Source: DLKC01 sp002478885
GTDB lineage: Bacteria > Bacteroidota > Bacteroidia > Chitinophagales > Chitinophagaceae
Assembly (NCBI GenBank): GCA_046329585.1
Contig: JAXLUI010000002.1
Span: forward strand, 1,054,001 to 1,118,000
Direction of reading: 5' to 3'
DNA length: 64,000 bases
Shown here: positions 20,069-28,334 of the stretch, in pieces
Numbering within the stretch: the stretch's first letter is position 1
Layout: each line of letters starts with the position of its first letter
The notes under the pieces: model-generated
What the model was told of the DNA's origin: nothing
Database searches by the model: none
Seen by the model: only the letters and a program-made list of their open reading frames with translations
Made by a program: the position numbers and the translations under genes

Positions 20069-20824
20069 TTAACTTATTTTTTTCTTCAGGCTTTTCACCT
20101 GTTCCTGCAGGTTGGTAACAAGGCCTGCGAGTTGGTTAACGTCCCACATCTGCTGGGTGTTGGCCTTTGTTATAATCATTTGCGCCTGCCATACTTCGAT
20201 GATGTCTTCCGCATTCACGTTATATGGTGCATACTGGGGGTTATCGCTAATCAGTGTAACCTTGTTCTTTAGTTTATTGTTTTTCATTACTCTTTTATAA
20301 ACCACGCCTTCGCCACGGGAAACAACAACATAGGTATTATTTGACTTAAGGTCTTCCACACTTCCTACACGCTCACCTACAATAACACTGCCGCTTGGGG
20401 TTGGCAACATACTGTCGCCAACAATTTCAAAGGCACGGTAGTTACCCGGAGCAAGCATGGGCAGGGTGAAAGTATTTAACTCATCGATAAAATCAGGGTC
20501 GGCATAACCGGCAAGATAACCTGCGGCTGCTTTTACAGGAACAAAATGTATAACCTGTATTTCAGCAACCATTTTCATTTGCCTGCGCTTTTCGAGATAG
20601 CTTTGGGGACCTTTTGCCGTTGTGAGATCTTTTAACAGCAAATCGTCGAGGCTAAGCTTAAAAATATTGCAAAGTATCTCGAGAACATCAAGCCTTGGCT
20701 CGGCTCTCTCCTCTTCGTAAGCGCCAACAAGAGAACGTTTGATCTTAAGTTTATTTGCAAATTCTTCCTGTGTCCATCCACGCAATTTGCGCAGGTAACG
20801 CAGGTTTTTTCCTGCATAACTCAT
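20069..20824 (-). CDS. XRE-family regulator with LexA-like S24 peptidase domain
   Basis: 251 residues. An XRE helix-turn-helix (about 5-60: LRYLRKLRGWTQEEFANKLKIKRSLVGAYEEERAEPRLDVLEILC) is followed by a LexA/CI-type S24 domain. The putative cleavage Ala-Gly is at 101-102 (AAAGYLAGY), the Ser nucleophile is Ser138 (IVGDSML) and the general base is Lys177 (VVYKRV). The domain order and catalytic dyad match autocleaving repressors that respond to DNA damage, so it may be an SOS-like or stress regulator. No phage genes are near, so a chromosomal rather than prophage role is likely. A palindromic site lies just upstream. Confidence 0.9.
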   Translation of the reverse strand: MSYAGKNLRYLRKLRGWTQEEFANKLKIKRSLVGAYEEERAEPRLDVLEILCNIFKLSLDDLLLKDLTTAKGPQSYLEKRRQMKMVAEIQVIHFVPVKAAAGYLAGYADPDFIDELNTFTLPMLAPGNYRAFEIVGDSMLPTPSGSVIVGERVGSVEDLKSNNTYVVVSRGEGVVYKRVMKNNKLKNKVTLISDNPQYAPYNVNAEDIIEVWQAQMIITKANTQQMWDVNQLAGLVTNLQEQVKSLKKKIS

Positions 20825-20847
20825 AACTAATCGATTTAGCGCAAGGT

Positions 20848-20875
20848 ACTAATTATTTTAGTTTCGCCAAATTTA
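20848..20875 (-). promoter_or_regulatory. Candidate operator and promoter of the XRE-S24 gene
   Basis: ACTAA-TTATT-TTAGT at 20848-20862 is a perfect 5-bp inverted repeat 24 bp before the ATG. Just upstream on the minus strand lies TAAATTTG (20875-20868), a perfect TAnnTTTG -7 element. The -33 element is weak (no exact TTG at 19 bp). A palindrome between -7 element and start codon is where an autorepressor would bind. Confidence 0.4.
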
Positions 20876-20925
20876 TTTACCAACGATGAAAACAGGAAGT
20901 ATTCACGCACTCATTACTGATCAGC

Positions 20926-21090
20926 TTATCCAACATTTCTCTTGCCGGTAAAGAGCGATATCACAAACAGGATGAGAAAAATAAAGAAGATTACTTTAGC
21001 AATACCGGCTGCACTTGCAGCGATTCCTGCAAAACCAAAAATACCGGCAATAATGGCAATGATTAAAAATATTACAGTCCAGCGTAACAT
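20926..21090 (-). CDS. DUF1328 small membrane protein (YtjA-like)
   Basis: 54 residues from the ATG at 21090: [20 protein letters not shown], then [26 protein letters not shown], exactly the two-helix glycine/alanine-rich DUF1328 family. A longer frame starting at 21141 adds a non-family leader. These tiny inner-membrane proteins are widespread and often stress-induced; the molecular role is unknown. Confidence 0.92.
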   Translation of the reverse strand: MLRWTVIFLIIAIIAGIFGFAGIAASAAGIAKVIFFIFLILFVISLFTGKRNVG

Positions 21091-21190
21091 AGGTTGGCAT
21101 TTTAGTGGTGAATAAAATGTTTGTTCAATAGTTCGATTCACAAATCATGCCAGAGGATATGTACAGGCCAGTGCTTCGCATTGGTCTAAT

Positions 21191-21209
21191 GCACAAGTGT
21201 GCGACGCAA
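21191..21209 (-). repeat. Dispersed intergenic element core
   Basis: GCACAAGTGTGCGACGCAA, followed by GAACCGATGCC and a GGGCCGGGTACC block, fits the full-element pattern on the minus strand. It lies downstream of the GNAT gene, between two minus-strand genes. Confidence 0.85.
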
Positions 21210-21247
21210 GAACCGATGCCACGAAGATTCGGGGCCGGGTACCAACA

Positions 21248-21850
21248 TTATTTCAGTTTATTCCAAAGCATTTCTTTTACGGAATTAAACCACTCATCTT
21301 TAAGAATACTGAGAACAATAGAATCGCGCCGCCCGCCGTCACGCTTGGGCATGTTGCTACGCAGCACACCATCGACCTTGCAACCGATACTCTTCATTGC
21401 TGCAATGCTTCTTGCATTGTTATTATCGGCGCGGAACTCAACGCGTTCCATATGAAGATCTTCAAATGCAAAAGACAGCAAGAGATATTTGCAATGCCTG
21501 TTGAGGCCAGACCCCTGGAAATCTTTCCCATACCACGTGTACCCAAGCTGCAATGTTTTGAAAGGAAAATTGATATCATAGAACCTTGTACTGCCGGCGT
21601 ATGCGTTGGCCTGTTTATCAAACACGATAAAAGGATATTCTCTCTCCACAGTGCGGGCATCGAGGGCCAGCTGCATGTAGTTACTGAGCCCTTCTTTGCC
21701 GGCGGCGCTAACCAGTGAATACTTCCACAGGTCAGGCTCGTTTAATGAAAAAGGTAAAAGATGTATATGATCACTTTCGTCGAGTGGCATAAGGATAGTA
21801 CGGCCATCTTCGAGAATATACTGATCATTGAAGTTGAATGTGTTTTCCAT
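21248..21850 (-). CDS. GNAT-family N-acetyltransferase (RimJ/RimL-like)
   Basis: 200 residues, Acetyltransf_3 type. The N-terminal DGRTILMPLDESDHIHLLPF precedes the core strands FIVFDKQANAYAGSTRFYDIN and LQLGYTWYGKDFQGSGLNRHCKYLLLSFAFE, where QGSGLN is the acetyl-CoA pyrophosphate loop. ERVEFRADNNNARSIAAMKSIGCKVDGVLR is the usual C-terminal half. It transfers acetyl from acetyl-CoA to an amine; the substrate could be a protein N-terminus or a small molecule. It is divergent from glmS, whose start is 90 bp away. Confidence 0.9.
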   Translation of the reverse strand: MENTFNFNDQYILEDGRTILMPLDESDHIHLLPFSLNEPDLWKYSLVSAAGKEGLSNYMQLALDARTVEREYPFIVFDKQANAYAGSTRFYDINFPFKTLQLGYTWYGKDFQGSGLNRHCKYLLLSFAFEDLHMERVEFRADNNNARSIAAMKSIGCKVDGVLRSNMPKRDGGRRDSIVLSILKDEWFNSVKEMLWNKLK

Positions 21851-21940
21851 TATGGCAGTTTTGATTGCATAATTATTACATTAATATGGTACCGAAAAAA
21901 AATAAAAAGCAGATATTGCAAGCGAATCAAAATATAACCT

Positions 21941-23779
21941 ATGTGTGGAATTGTTGGATATACCGGGCACAGGCAGGCTTATCCTGTCATCATAAAAGGT
22001 TTGAAGAGATTAGAATACCGCGGCTACGACAGCGCCGGCGTTGCGCTTGTAAATAACAACCAGCTGAATGTTTTTAAAAAGAAGGGCAAGGTTGCCGACC
22101 TGGAAGAGTCAATTGTTGGCGCCAATCTGGGTGGCCATATAGGCATTGGCCATACGCGCTGGGCAACACACGGAGAGCCAAGCGACCGAAATGCACACCC
22201 TCATTTATCACAGAGTGGCAACATAGCCATGATCCATAACGGCATTATCGAAAACTATGCACAAATAAAAAGAGAACTGATTGCCAAAGGCTATATTTTC
22301 AAAAGTGATACCGACACGGAAGTACTCCTGAATTTTATTGACGACATACAGGTAAACAACGAGTGCAGCCTGGAAGAGGCATTGCGCATTGCGCTGCGCC
22401 GTGTTGTGGGCGCCTATTGTATACTGCTTGTGCATAAGGACGATCCGGAAACAATTATTGCTGCGAGAAAAGGGAGCCCGCTTGTTATTGGCATTGGAAA
22501 AGGCGAACACTTCCTTGCGAGCGATGCATCGCCGATCATTGAATATACCAAAGAAGTAGTTTATGTAAATGATTATGAAATCGCGATCGTAAAACCCGAT
22601 GAACTTATTCTCAAAAACCTCGGCAATGAAAAGCAAACGCCTTTCATTACCCGGCTTGATATGGAACTGGCAGCCATTGAAAAAGGCGGTTACGACCATT
22701 TTATGATTAAGGAAATATTTGAGCAACCACAAACGATATTTGACTGTCTTCGCGGCCGTCTTGATGCAGAGCATGGCACCATCAAAATGAGTGGCATTGA
22801 GAAATACGCAGAACAGATCATGCATGCGCCACGTATTATTATCATTGCCTGCGGCACAAGCTGGCATGCAGGGCTTGTTGCAGAATATATCATCGAAGAG
22901 TTATGCCGTATTCCTGTAGAAGTGGAATACGCATCTGAATTCCGCTATCGCAACCCGGTTATTCATCAAGGCGATGTGATCATTGCTATTTCTCAAAGCG
23001 GGGAAACGGCAGACACCCTGGTCGCCATTGAAACAGCCAAAGAGCAAGGCGCGATCATCATGGGTATTGTGAACGTTGTGGGCTCTTCCATTGCCCGCAA
23101 ATCGCATACCGGAGCATACACACATGCCGGCCCCGAAATCGGCGTCGCAAGTACCAAAGCATTTACTGCACAGCTTGCTGTTTTAACCATGATCGCATTA
23201 CAGGTTGCACACGCCAAAGGAACGATCAGCAAGGAGCGTTACATGAGCCTTTGTAAAGAAATCGAAGAAATACCCGAGAAAGTGAAACTTGTATTGGAAC
23301 AAAATGATCACATAAAAGCGCTTGCAGAAAAATACAAAGATGCTACCGATGCGCTCTATCTTGGCCGCGGTTACAATTTCCCTGTTGCGCTGGAAGGTGC
23401 ATTAAAACTAAAAGAGATTTCCTATATACATGCAGAAGGTTACCCGGCTGCGGAAATGAAACATGGGCCGATCGCCCTGGTAACAGAAACACTGCCCGTT
23501 GTGTTTGTCGCCACCAAAGATTCTTACCACGAAAAAGTGGTGAGCAATATGCAGGAGATCAAAGCGCGCAAGGGCCGCATCATTGCCATCGTCACAGAAG
23601 GAGATGCGGTGTCGCCGACCCTTGCAGAAGATGTCATCATTCTTCCTCCTGCAGATGAAATCGTCGCTCCAATGCTTAGCACCATTCCGTTGCAGTTGTT
23701 CGCTTATCATATTGGGGTTGCAAAAGGCTATGATGTTGACAAGCCGCGCAACCTGGCCAAAAGCGTAACGGTGGAATAA
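21941..23779 (+). CDS. glmS: Glutamine--fructose-6-phosphate aminotransferase (isomerizing)
   Basis: 612 residues, full length for GlmS. The N-terminal glutamine amidotransferase starts MCGIVGYTGHRQA with nucleophile Cys2 exposed after Met removal. GHTRWATHGEPSDRNAHPH and the SDTDTEVL loop are also present. Two SIS domains follow (IIACGTSWHAG, ISQSGETADTL, ASTKAFTAQ; and YLGRGYNFPVALEGALKLKEISYIHAEGYPAAEMKHGPIAL), ending DKPRNLAKSVTVE with the swinging Lys. It makes glucosamine-6-phosphate for peptidoglycan and LPS precursors. The 90-bp leader shows no glmS ribozyme that I can recognise. A terminator follows. Confidence 0.98.
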   Translation: MCGIVGYTGHRQAYPVIIKGLKRLEYRGYDSAGVALVNNNQLNVFKKKGKVADLEESIVGANLGGHIGIGHTRWATHGEPSDRNAHPHLSQSGNIAMIHNGIIENYAQIKRELIAKGYIFKSDTDTEVLLNFIDDIQVNNECSLEEALRIALRRVVGAYCILLVHKDDPETIIAARKGSPLVIGIGKGEHFLASDASPIIEYTKEVVYVNDYEIAIVKPDELILKNLGNEKQTPFITRLDMELAAIEKGGYDHFMIKEIFEQPQTIFDCLRGRLDAEHGTIKMSGIEKYAEQIMHAPRIIIIACGTSWHAGLVAEYIIEELCRIPVEVEYASEFRYRNPVIHQGDVIIAISQSGETADTLVAIETAKEQGAIIMGIVNVVGSSIARKSHTGAYTHAGPEIGVASTKAFTAQLAVLTMIALQVAHAKGTISKERYMSLCKEIEEIPEKVKLVLEQNDHIKALAEKYKDATDALYLGRGYNFPVALEGALKLKEISYIHAEGYPAAEMKHGPIALVTETLPVVFVATKDSYHEKVVSNMQEIKARKGRIIAIVTEGDAVSPTLAEDVIILPPADEIVAPMLSTIPLQLFAYHIGVAKGYDVDKPRNLAKSVTVE

Positions 23780-23799
23780 CAAATCGAATTAATCAATAC

Positions 23800-23833
23800 A
23801 AAAGCCGTGTTCTTTATCTGGGACCCGGCTTTT
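23800..23833 (+). terminator. Rho-independent terminator of glmS
   Basis: An AAAAGCCG / CGGCTTTT 8-bp stem with an 18-nt loop, followed by GCATTTT, 20 bp after the glmS stop. The right arm coincides with the CCCGGCTTTT end of the dispersed element copy whose core is at 23854, so terminator and repeat overlap. Confidence 0.75.
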
Positions 23834-23853
23834 GCATTTTATGGCATCGCCGG

Positions 23854-23872
23854 TTGCGTCGCACACTTGTAC
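23854..23872 (+). repeat. Dispersed intergenic element core
   Basis: TTGCGTCGCACACTTGTAC, preceded by CCCGGCTTTTGCATTTTATGGCATCGCCGG-type flank. It is one of the best examples of the full unit: CCCGGC, about 15 bp, GGCATCG, then core. The 306-bp gap 23780-24085 holds this, the glmS terminator and presumably the promoter of the ceramidase-like gene. Confidence 0.85.
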
Positions 23873-24085
23873 GTTCATCTCCAGGTGCAGCAAGGCCTGC
23901 AGCAACAACGTAAGCTTGGCATGTGCGCATTCAGGCATTGACAGCAACCATACAGAACAACAACACCTCGCCTGTCAGAAAACAAGTATCATTTGATAAG
24001 TGTGACCTTATACGAAGCAGGAAGTATAGCCAATAAATTATTCCTGTATCTTTAAAAATAACTCATCTTAAACGTCAACCGCTAC

Positions 24086-25468
24086 ATGCTTAAGCTAATA
24101 ACCAGGCACTCATTAAATTTATTATTGCCAGTCGCGATCTTTTGTAATATCTCCTTTGCATTTGCCCGGCCAGGAGAGCACACATCGGTCAAAAAAGAAG
24201 ACAATCTAAAAGTTGGCATCGCCAGGATTGATATTACCCCTACCCTCCCGATCTGGCTCACCGGTTATGCAAACCGTAAGCAACCCGGAGACGCCGTTGC
24301 GCAAAAGCTTTCTGCAAAGGCAATCGTGATAGAAGAAAGCCCAACCAGCAAGATCATTATCGTTACCGTTGACTTACTCGGGCTCTCACATGAAATCGTG
24401 GAAGACGTGCGCAAAATAACAGCAACGAAATACAGCATCGACCGTTCGCAGCTATTGTTTAATTCCTCGCACACCCATTCAGGCCCGATGATATGGCCAA
24501 ATCTTGATGTGATCTATGACTTTGATTTTGCGAGCCAGCAAAAGGTCTCCTCCTATACACAGCAATTGACCAAAAACCTCGTTGCGGTTATTGATGATGC
24601 TATGAATCATATGTCCAAAGCCACCCTCTATAGCGGCCATGGAGAAGCTGGCTTTGCCATCAACCGGCGCGGCGCCATTCATCCGAACGGGCCGACCGAT
24701 CATGATGTGCCCGTAATTAAGGTCGCCGATGCTGATGGTAAAATAGTTGCCGTGCTCTTTGGCTATGCCTGCCACAATACAACCGTTGTAGAAGAAGCAA
24801 ATGCCATCAACGGTGATTATGCTGGCTATGCGCAGGAAGAGATCGAAAAGAATAACCCCGGCGTCACAGCCTTCTTCCTGATGGGCTGCGCCGGTGATCA
24901 AAACCCCGAGCCGCGTGTTAATCTGAAAGATGCTGCAGCCCACGGAAAAGAGCTGGCAACCGCCGTGCAAAAAGTGCTCAGTGCAAACATGCAACCCGTA
25001 CGTGCGCCTATCAAAACCGGCTATGATGTTGCCGTACTTCATTTTCGTCTACAGGACGTTTCTGTTTACCAAAAAGAAATTGTCGATACAAATATTTATC
25101 GGCAGCGCAGGGCAAAACTTATGCTCGAAGCATACAACAAGGGCTGGGCAAACTCAACGCTAAATTATCCCATGCAAGTCGTTCGCTTTGGCAATGATTT
25201 TACCTTGCTCGCACTGGCCGATGAAGTAGTGGTTGACTATTCACTTGATCTCAAAAAAATCTTTAAAGACGAAAATCTTTACGTAGCTGGTTACTGCAAC
25301 GAAGTACAGTGTTATATTCCCAACAAACGCATTTTAAAGGAAGGTGGCTACGAAGCCGATGACAGTATGATCTACTACGCTTTTCCCGGACCATTCAGCG
25401 ACGATGTGGAAGACATCGTTAAAGCCACCGCTATGAAACTCATGAAAAATGCAGGTGCAGTGAAGTAA
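24086..25468 (+). CDS. Neutral/alkaline ceramidase-like hydrolase (N-terminal domain family)
   Basis: 460 residues. A signal peptide (LLLPVAIFCNISFAFA) precedes the neutral/alkaline non-lysosomal ceramidase N-terminal domain: KVGIARIDITPTLPIWLTGYA, LLFNSSHTHSGP with the zinc-site His pair, and FGYACHNTTVVEEANAINGDYAGYAQEEIEKNNPGVTAFFLMGCAGDQNP. The true ceramidase C-terminal Ig-like domain is absent and the length is shorter than bacterial ceramidases (about 650), so the substrate may differ; many Bacteroidota paralogues are near polysaccharide enzymes. A GH36-like enzyme gene is convergent just downstream. Likely periplasmic or surface-exposed. Confidence 0.88.
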   Translation: MLKLITRHSLNLLLPVAIFCNISFAFARPGEHTSVKKEDNLKVGIARIDITPTLPIWLTGYANRKQPGDAVAQKLSAKAIVIEESPTSKIIIVTVDLLGLSHEIVEDVRKITATKYSIDRSQLLFNSSHTHSGPMIWPNLDVIYDFDFASQQKVSSYTQQLTKNLVAVIDDAMNHMSKATLYSGHGEAGFAINRRGAIHPNGPTDHDVPVIKVADADGKIVAVLFGYACHNTTVVEEANAINGDYAGYAQEEIEKNNPGVTAFFLMGCAGDQNPEPRVNLKDAAAHGKELATAVQKVLSANMQPVRAPIKTGYDVAVLHFRLQDVSVYQKEIVDTNIYRQRRAKLMLEAYNKGWANSTLNYPMQVVRFGNDFTLLALADEVVVDYSLDLKKIFKDENLYVAGYCNEVQCYIPNKRILKEGGYEADDSMIYYAFPGPFSDDVEDIVKATAMKLMKNAGAVK

Positions 25469-25503
25469 ATATAACAGTGTTTATGCCTGCCGTAGAAGTT
25501 TGC

Positions 25504-25540
25504 GATTCCAGATAAGCCAGCACTATCGCGCAACGATGGC
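25504..25540 (+). repeat. Dispersed hairpin element 2
   Basis: GATTCCAGATAAGCCAGCAC followed by TATCGCGCAACGATGGC. The copy at 36566 has the same order (hairpin, GTCGCGCAA, TAATGGC). It lies between two convergent genes. Confidence 0.65.
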
Positions 25541-25570
25541 GCAGTTTCTTCTACTCCCGGTTATAAAAGT

Positions 25571-27685
25571 TTATTCCTTTTCAATCTCCAGGACAACAGC
25601 AGTATACTTACCAGGGGCTTTTACCGTGATGCCTTTTTGCTTCAACTCCTCACCGGTAAGGATAGCAATGGTCTTATTTTTCTCAAACGAATATATCCTG
25701 TACCGGCTTTGCGGTTGCAGGAACGGAATAGTAAAATTCCGCGCTGAGTCATTGGAGTTATTGCGGTAGAAGAACAGCAGCCCGGCCTGTTTTTCGGTAT
25801 TGATACGGTAACAGCCATCCCAATTCTTATCTGTTGCACGATCAAACACATCATAGGTTTGGTGGTACTGCGTGTATTGGTATTTCGCTTCGCAGCTTTT
25901 AAAATAGGCATTCCACTTCTTATAAAACGCGATCTGCTCACCGGTCATTTTTCTTGCATCGCCCATCATGCAGAGATTAGATGATGCCAGTGAAAAATAT
26001 ACATACTCCGCATTGGTAAAGTTCACCTGCATGTTGCCAATGTTCATCGTCGCGGAGGGAATTACACGGGCACGATCGTAATTCATCTGCCGCACATTGA
26101 TTGGGCCATCGGGCGGCGGCACATCAAAATTTACGATCCAGTCATAATCACCGTGCTGCATCAAAGCATAGTCAGAAACATTGTAGCGGCCCCATGCTTC
26201 AAAAGTGCAATCGATGAGCAAATCAGGGAAAGCCGCATGCAATTCATCCATCAGTTGCAGCATGCGCATATAGTTGCTGTAATACGAAGCAGCCCTGTCA
26301 GGGTAAAGCTTTTGTTCATTGCTTTCATAATCGCCCGATTGTTCGGGATCGTGTAAGTAAGCGGAATTGGCAATGGCAAAATCAAGTTTTATATAAGAGA
26401 GCTGAAGGTCATTTACGTATTTACTGATGACGGTTTTCATGTGATCATAATACGGTGAGGCAAGTGACATGGTTCGCAGTGCGCCATCCATACCTGAGCT
26501 ATCGGTAACCCTCCTGGTGTCGTGCAGGTTGGCATTTTTCATGTCCTTCGTTTTTATCAGCCATTCGGGATGCTGCAATGCAACACTACTGCCCCCATTA
26601 ACACCCGCCGCAGAAAACCACAAGCCCACCTTCATGCCTTTGCTGCGTATGTAATCTGCAACAAGTTTTAGCCCGTTGGGGAATTTAGCCGGGTCGGTAT
26701 CATAATCACCCAAATATTTATACCAGCCCGCATCAATGGTAAAAAGATCGGCGCCGGCGAGCGCTAACTTGTCGGCGCAATCCTTAATCAGTTGTTCATC
26801 CATGGCCGCCTGGAAAGGCTGCCAGGTATTGTACATCAGCAAGGGTTTGTCCTTCATCGTAAAAAGATGAATGCCTGCATATTTTCTTGTATAGCTTGCA
26901 AAGCTTCCTTCAAAACCTTCCTCCCATGTATCCGCGCTAAAGACGTAAATAAACGCACCTGGACTGGTAAATGTATCGCCGGGTGCCAGGTTGGTTTCAA
27001 ATGGAAACGTTTCATTAATATGACGCATACCGACCTGTATCAATCCATGTTTGGAAGAATATATCTCCGTGTTCTTTAAAACGCTGGGTGCTTCGTTACC
27101 AAAGATGGCGCCCTGCTTTGCAATGGTGTTATAAAGCATTACAGCGGCATCGTTATAATCAGCCTTATAAGGCACGCGGGTGAGAAAGCTACCATAGTTT
27201 GCATGCACTTCGTTCATGTATTTATCAACCACCTGGAAGTTCATGTGCTCTACATCGAGATTGGTCAGCCGCAATTTCAGATTGCTTTTATTAATAACGC
27301 CAACATGTTTCCTGATGAGCGGAATCTCCGCGAACAATTGATAACCGAGTTGCACAAAAACGCCTGGCAATGTGGTTTGCAGTAATACCCTAAGTACAGT
27401 CGTGTCTCCTGTTTTCTGCAGGCTATGCGACAGATACCTGCAATTTTTTCCATTCAGCAAACTATCATTTACCGTTATATTAAATTCCTCCGTGCCCGGA
27501 TTCGCATAATTTTTACCCGATGCCTTGTTAACAAATGCCGCCGTAAAAAAACCAGCACTGTCTCTTCTGAAATAAAACTTCCTTGCAACGGCGCTGTTCT
27601 CCAGCAGAACCGAATCCTGTTGTGAAAATACCGGCAACACAAAGCCCCAAAACAACAATAAGATCGTTAACCTTCTATAGTTCAT
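25571..27685 (-). CDS. Clan GH-D glycoside hydrolase (alpha-galactosidase/GH36-like)
   Basis: 704 residues from the ATG at 27685, which begins a signal peptide (MNYRRLTILLLFWGFVLPVFSQ); a longer frame to 27802 lacks support. An N-terminal beta-sandwich of about 300 residues is followed by a TIM barrel: DLFTIDAGWYKYLGDYDTDPAKFPNGLKLVADYIRSKGMKVGLWF, then YIKLDF with the predicted nucleophile Asp435, and LLIDCTFEAWGRY plus MQHGDYDWIVNFD toward the acid/base region. A small beta domain ends the protein. This order is that of GH36 alpha-galactosidases and relatives (clan D). Bond specificity is uncertain because KLD replaces the more usual KWD. Predicted periplasmic. Confidence 0.87.
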   Translation of the reverse strand: MNYRRLTILLLFWGFVLPVFSQQDSVLLENSAVARKFYFRRDSAGFFTAAFVNKASGKNYANPGTEEFNITVNDSLLNGKNCRYLSHSLQKTGDTTVLRVLLQTTLPGVFVQLGYQLFAEIPLIRKHVGVINKSNLKLRLTNLDVEHMNFQVVDKYMNEVHANYGSFLTRVPYKADYNDAAVMLYNTIAKQGAIFGNEAPSVLKNTEIYSSKHGLIQVGMRHINETFPFETNLAPGDTFTSPGAFIYVFSADTWEEGFEGSFASYTRKYAGIHLFTMKDKPLLMYNTWQPFQAAMDEQLIKDCADKLALAGADLFTIDAGWYKYLGDYDTDPAKFPNGLKLVADYIRSKGMKVGLWFSAAGVNGGSSVALQHPEWLIKTKDMKNANLHDTRRVTDSSGMDGALRTMSLASPYYDHMKTVISKYVNDLQLSYIKLDFAIANSAYLHDPEQSGDYESNEQKLYPDRAASYYSNYMRMLQLMDELHAAFPDLLIDCTFEAWGRYNVSDYALMQHGDYDWIVNFDVPPPDGPINVRQMNYDRARVIPSATMNIGNMQVNFTNAEYVYFSLASSNLCMMGDARKMTGEQIAFYKKWNAYFKSCEAKYQYTQYHQTYDVFDRATDKNWDGCYRINTEKQAGLLFFYRNNSNDSARNFTIPFLQPQSRYRIYSFEKNKTIAILTGEELKQKGITVKAPGKYTAVVLEIEKE

Positions 27686-27791
27686 ACCAGCAAATAATAC
27701 TACTAAAATTAAAGCTTTGAAAACAGATTTTGGTTGACAAAAGGGCGGAAGAAATTTATGGTACCGGCGGCAGCGCAACCGGCATCGCTTG

Positions 27792-27810
27792 TTGCGTCGC
27801 ACACTTCAGC
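27792..27810 (+). repeat. Dispersed intergenic element core
   Basis: TTGCGTCGCACACTTCAGC, preceded by CCGGCATCGC, in the divergent 367-bp gap 27686-28052. The TTCAGC end is shared with copies at 32709 and 63890 and defines a sequence variant of the 3' half. Confidence 0.85.
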
Positions 27811-28052
27811 GATCGGAAATTTATGTCACTAATTACTAAGCCATGGCTGAAAACATGCCCAATAACAGCACGGCAGCTATATCATTACATATTCAAGCGG
27901 CCCTGCCTGGCAGTTACATGCATTTGTTTTTTCTGATAGCCTGGGGAATACATATTTCAAAATGACGGGCTGGCGTATCGCTCAAAATCACCCAATGAGG
28001 TATTGACCACCTGTGCATCTTTAGACAACTTTAATCCGTAAAATTATTAATC

Positions 28053-28265
28053 ATGAAAAAAGTATTCCGGTTATTAATTCCTGCAATGAGCGCTGCAATC
28101 ATTTCCTGCAGCAAGGAACACAGCGCCTTTATGTTGAAGCCCGTGCCAATAAATGTTTCTGATGAATCGTCAGAAGGAAAAACAGACAGTATTCCTACAA
28201 ACAAGGGTCCCCAAATCAGTCCCCAAAGAATAAGAATCGGGAATGCTGAACATATACCGGGGTGA
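28053..28265 (+). CDS. Small putative lipoprotein of unknown function
   Basis: 70 residues. MKKVFRLLIPAMSAAIISCSKEH is a clear lipoprotein signal with the lipobox AIISC (Cys19). The remaining 50 residues are polar and low in predicted structure. The signal and the ATG with AT-rich leader are the only evidence for a gene; I recognise no family. No neighbour is close enough to suggest an operon. Confidence 0.5.
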   Translation: MKKVFRLLIPAMSAAIISCSKEHSAFMLKPVPINVSDESSEGKTDSIPTNKGPQISPQRIRIGNAEHIPG

Positions 28266-28334
28266 TGACGCCGGCAGCGAGGCCGGCAAATCAGGCCGCG
28301 TTAAAAATACAAGTGCCTGTTAACAAACCGGGCC

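Noticed and set aside
21851..21940. A glmS ribozyme in the leader of glmS
   Set aside because: The leader is only 90 bp and lacks the conserved ribozyme core; not expected in this phylum.
22208..22867. 219-codon minus-strand ORF
   Set aside because: Fully inside glmS on the opposite strand; composition is typical of an antisense frame.
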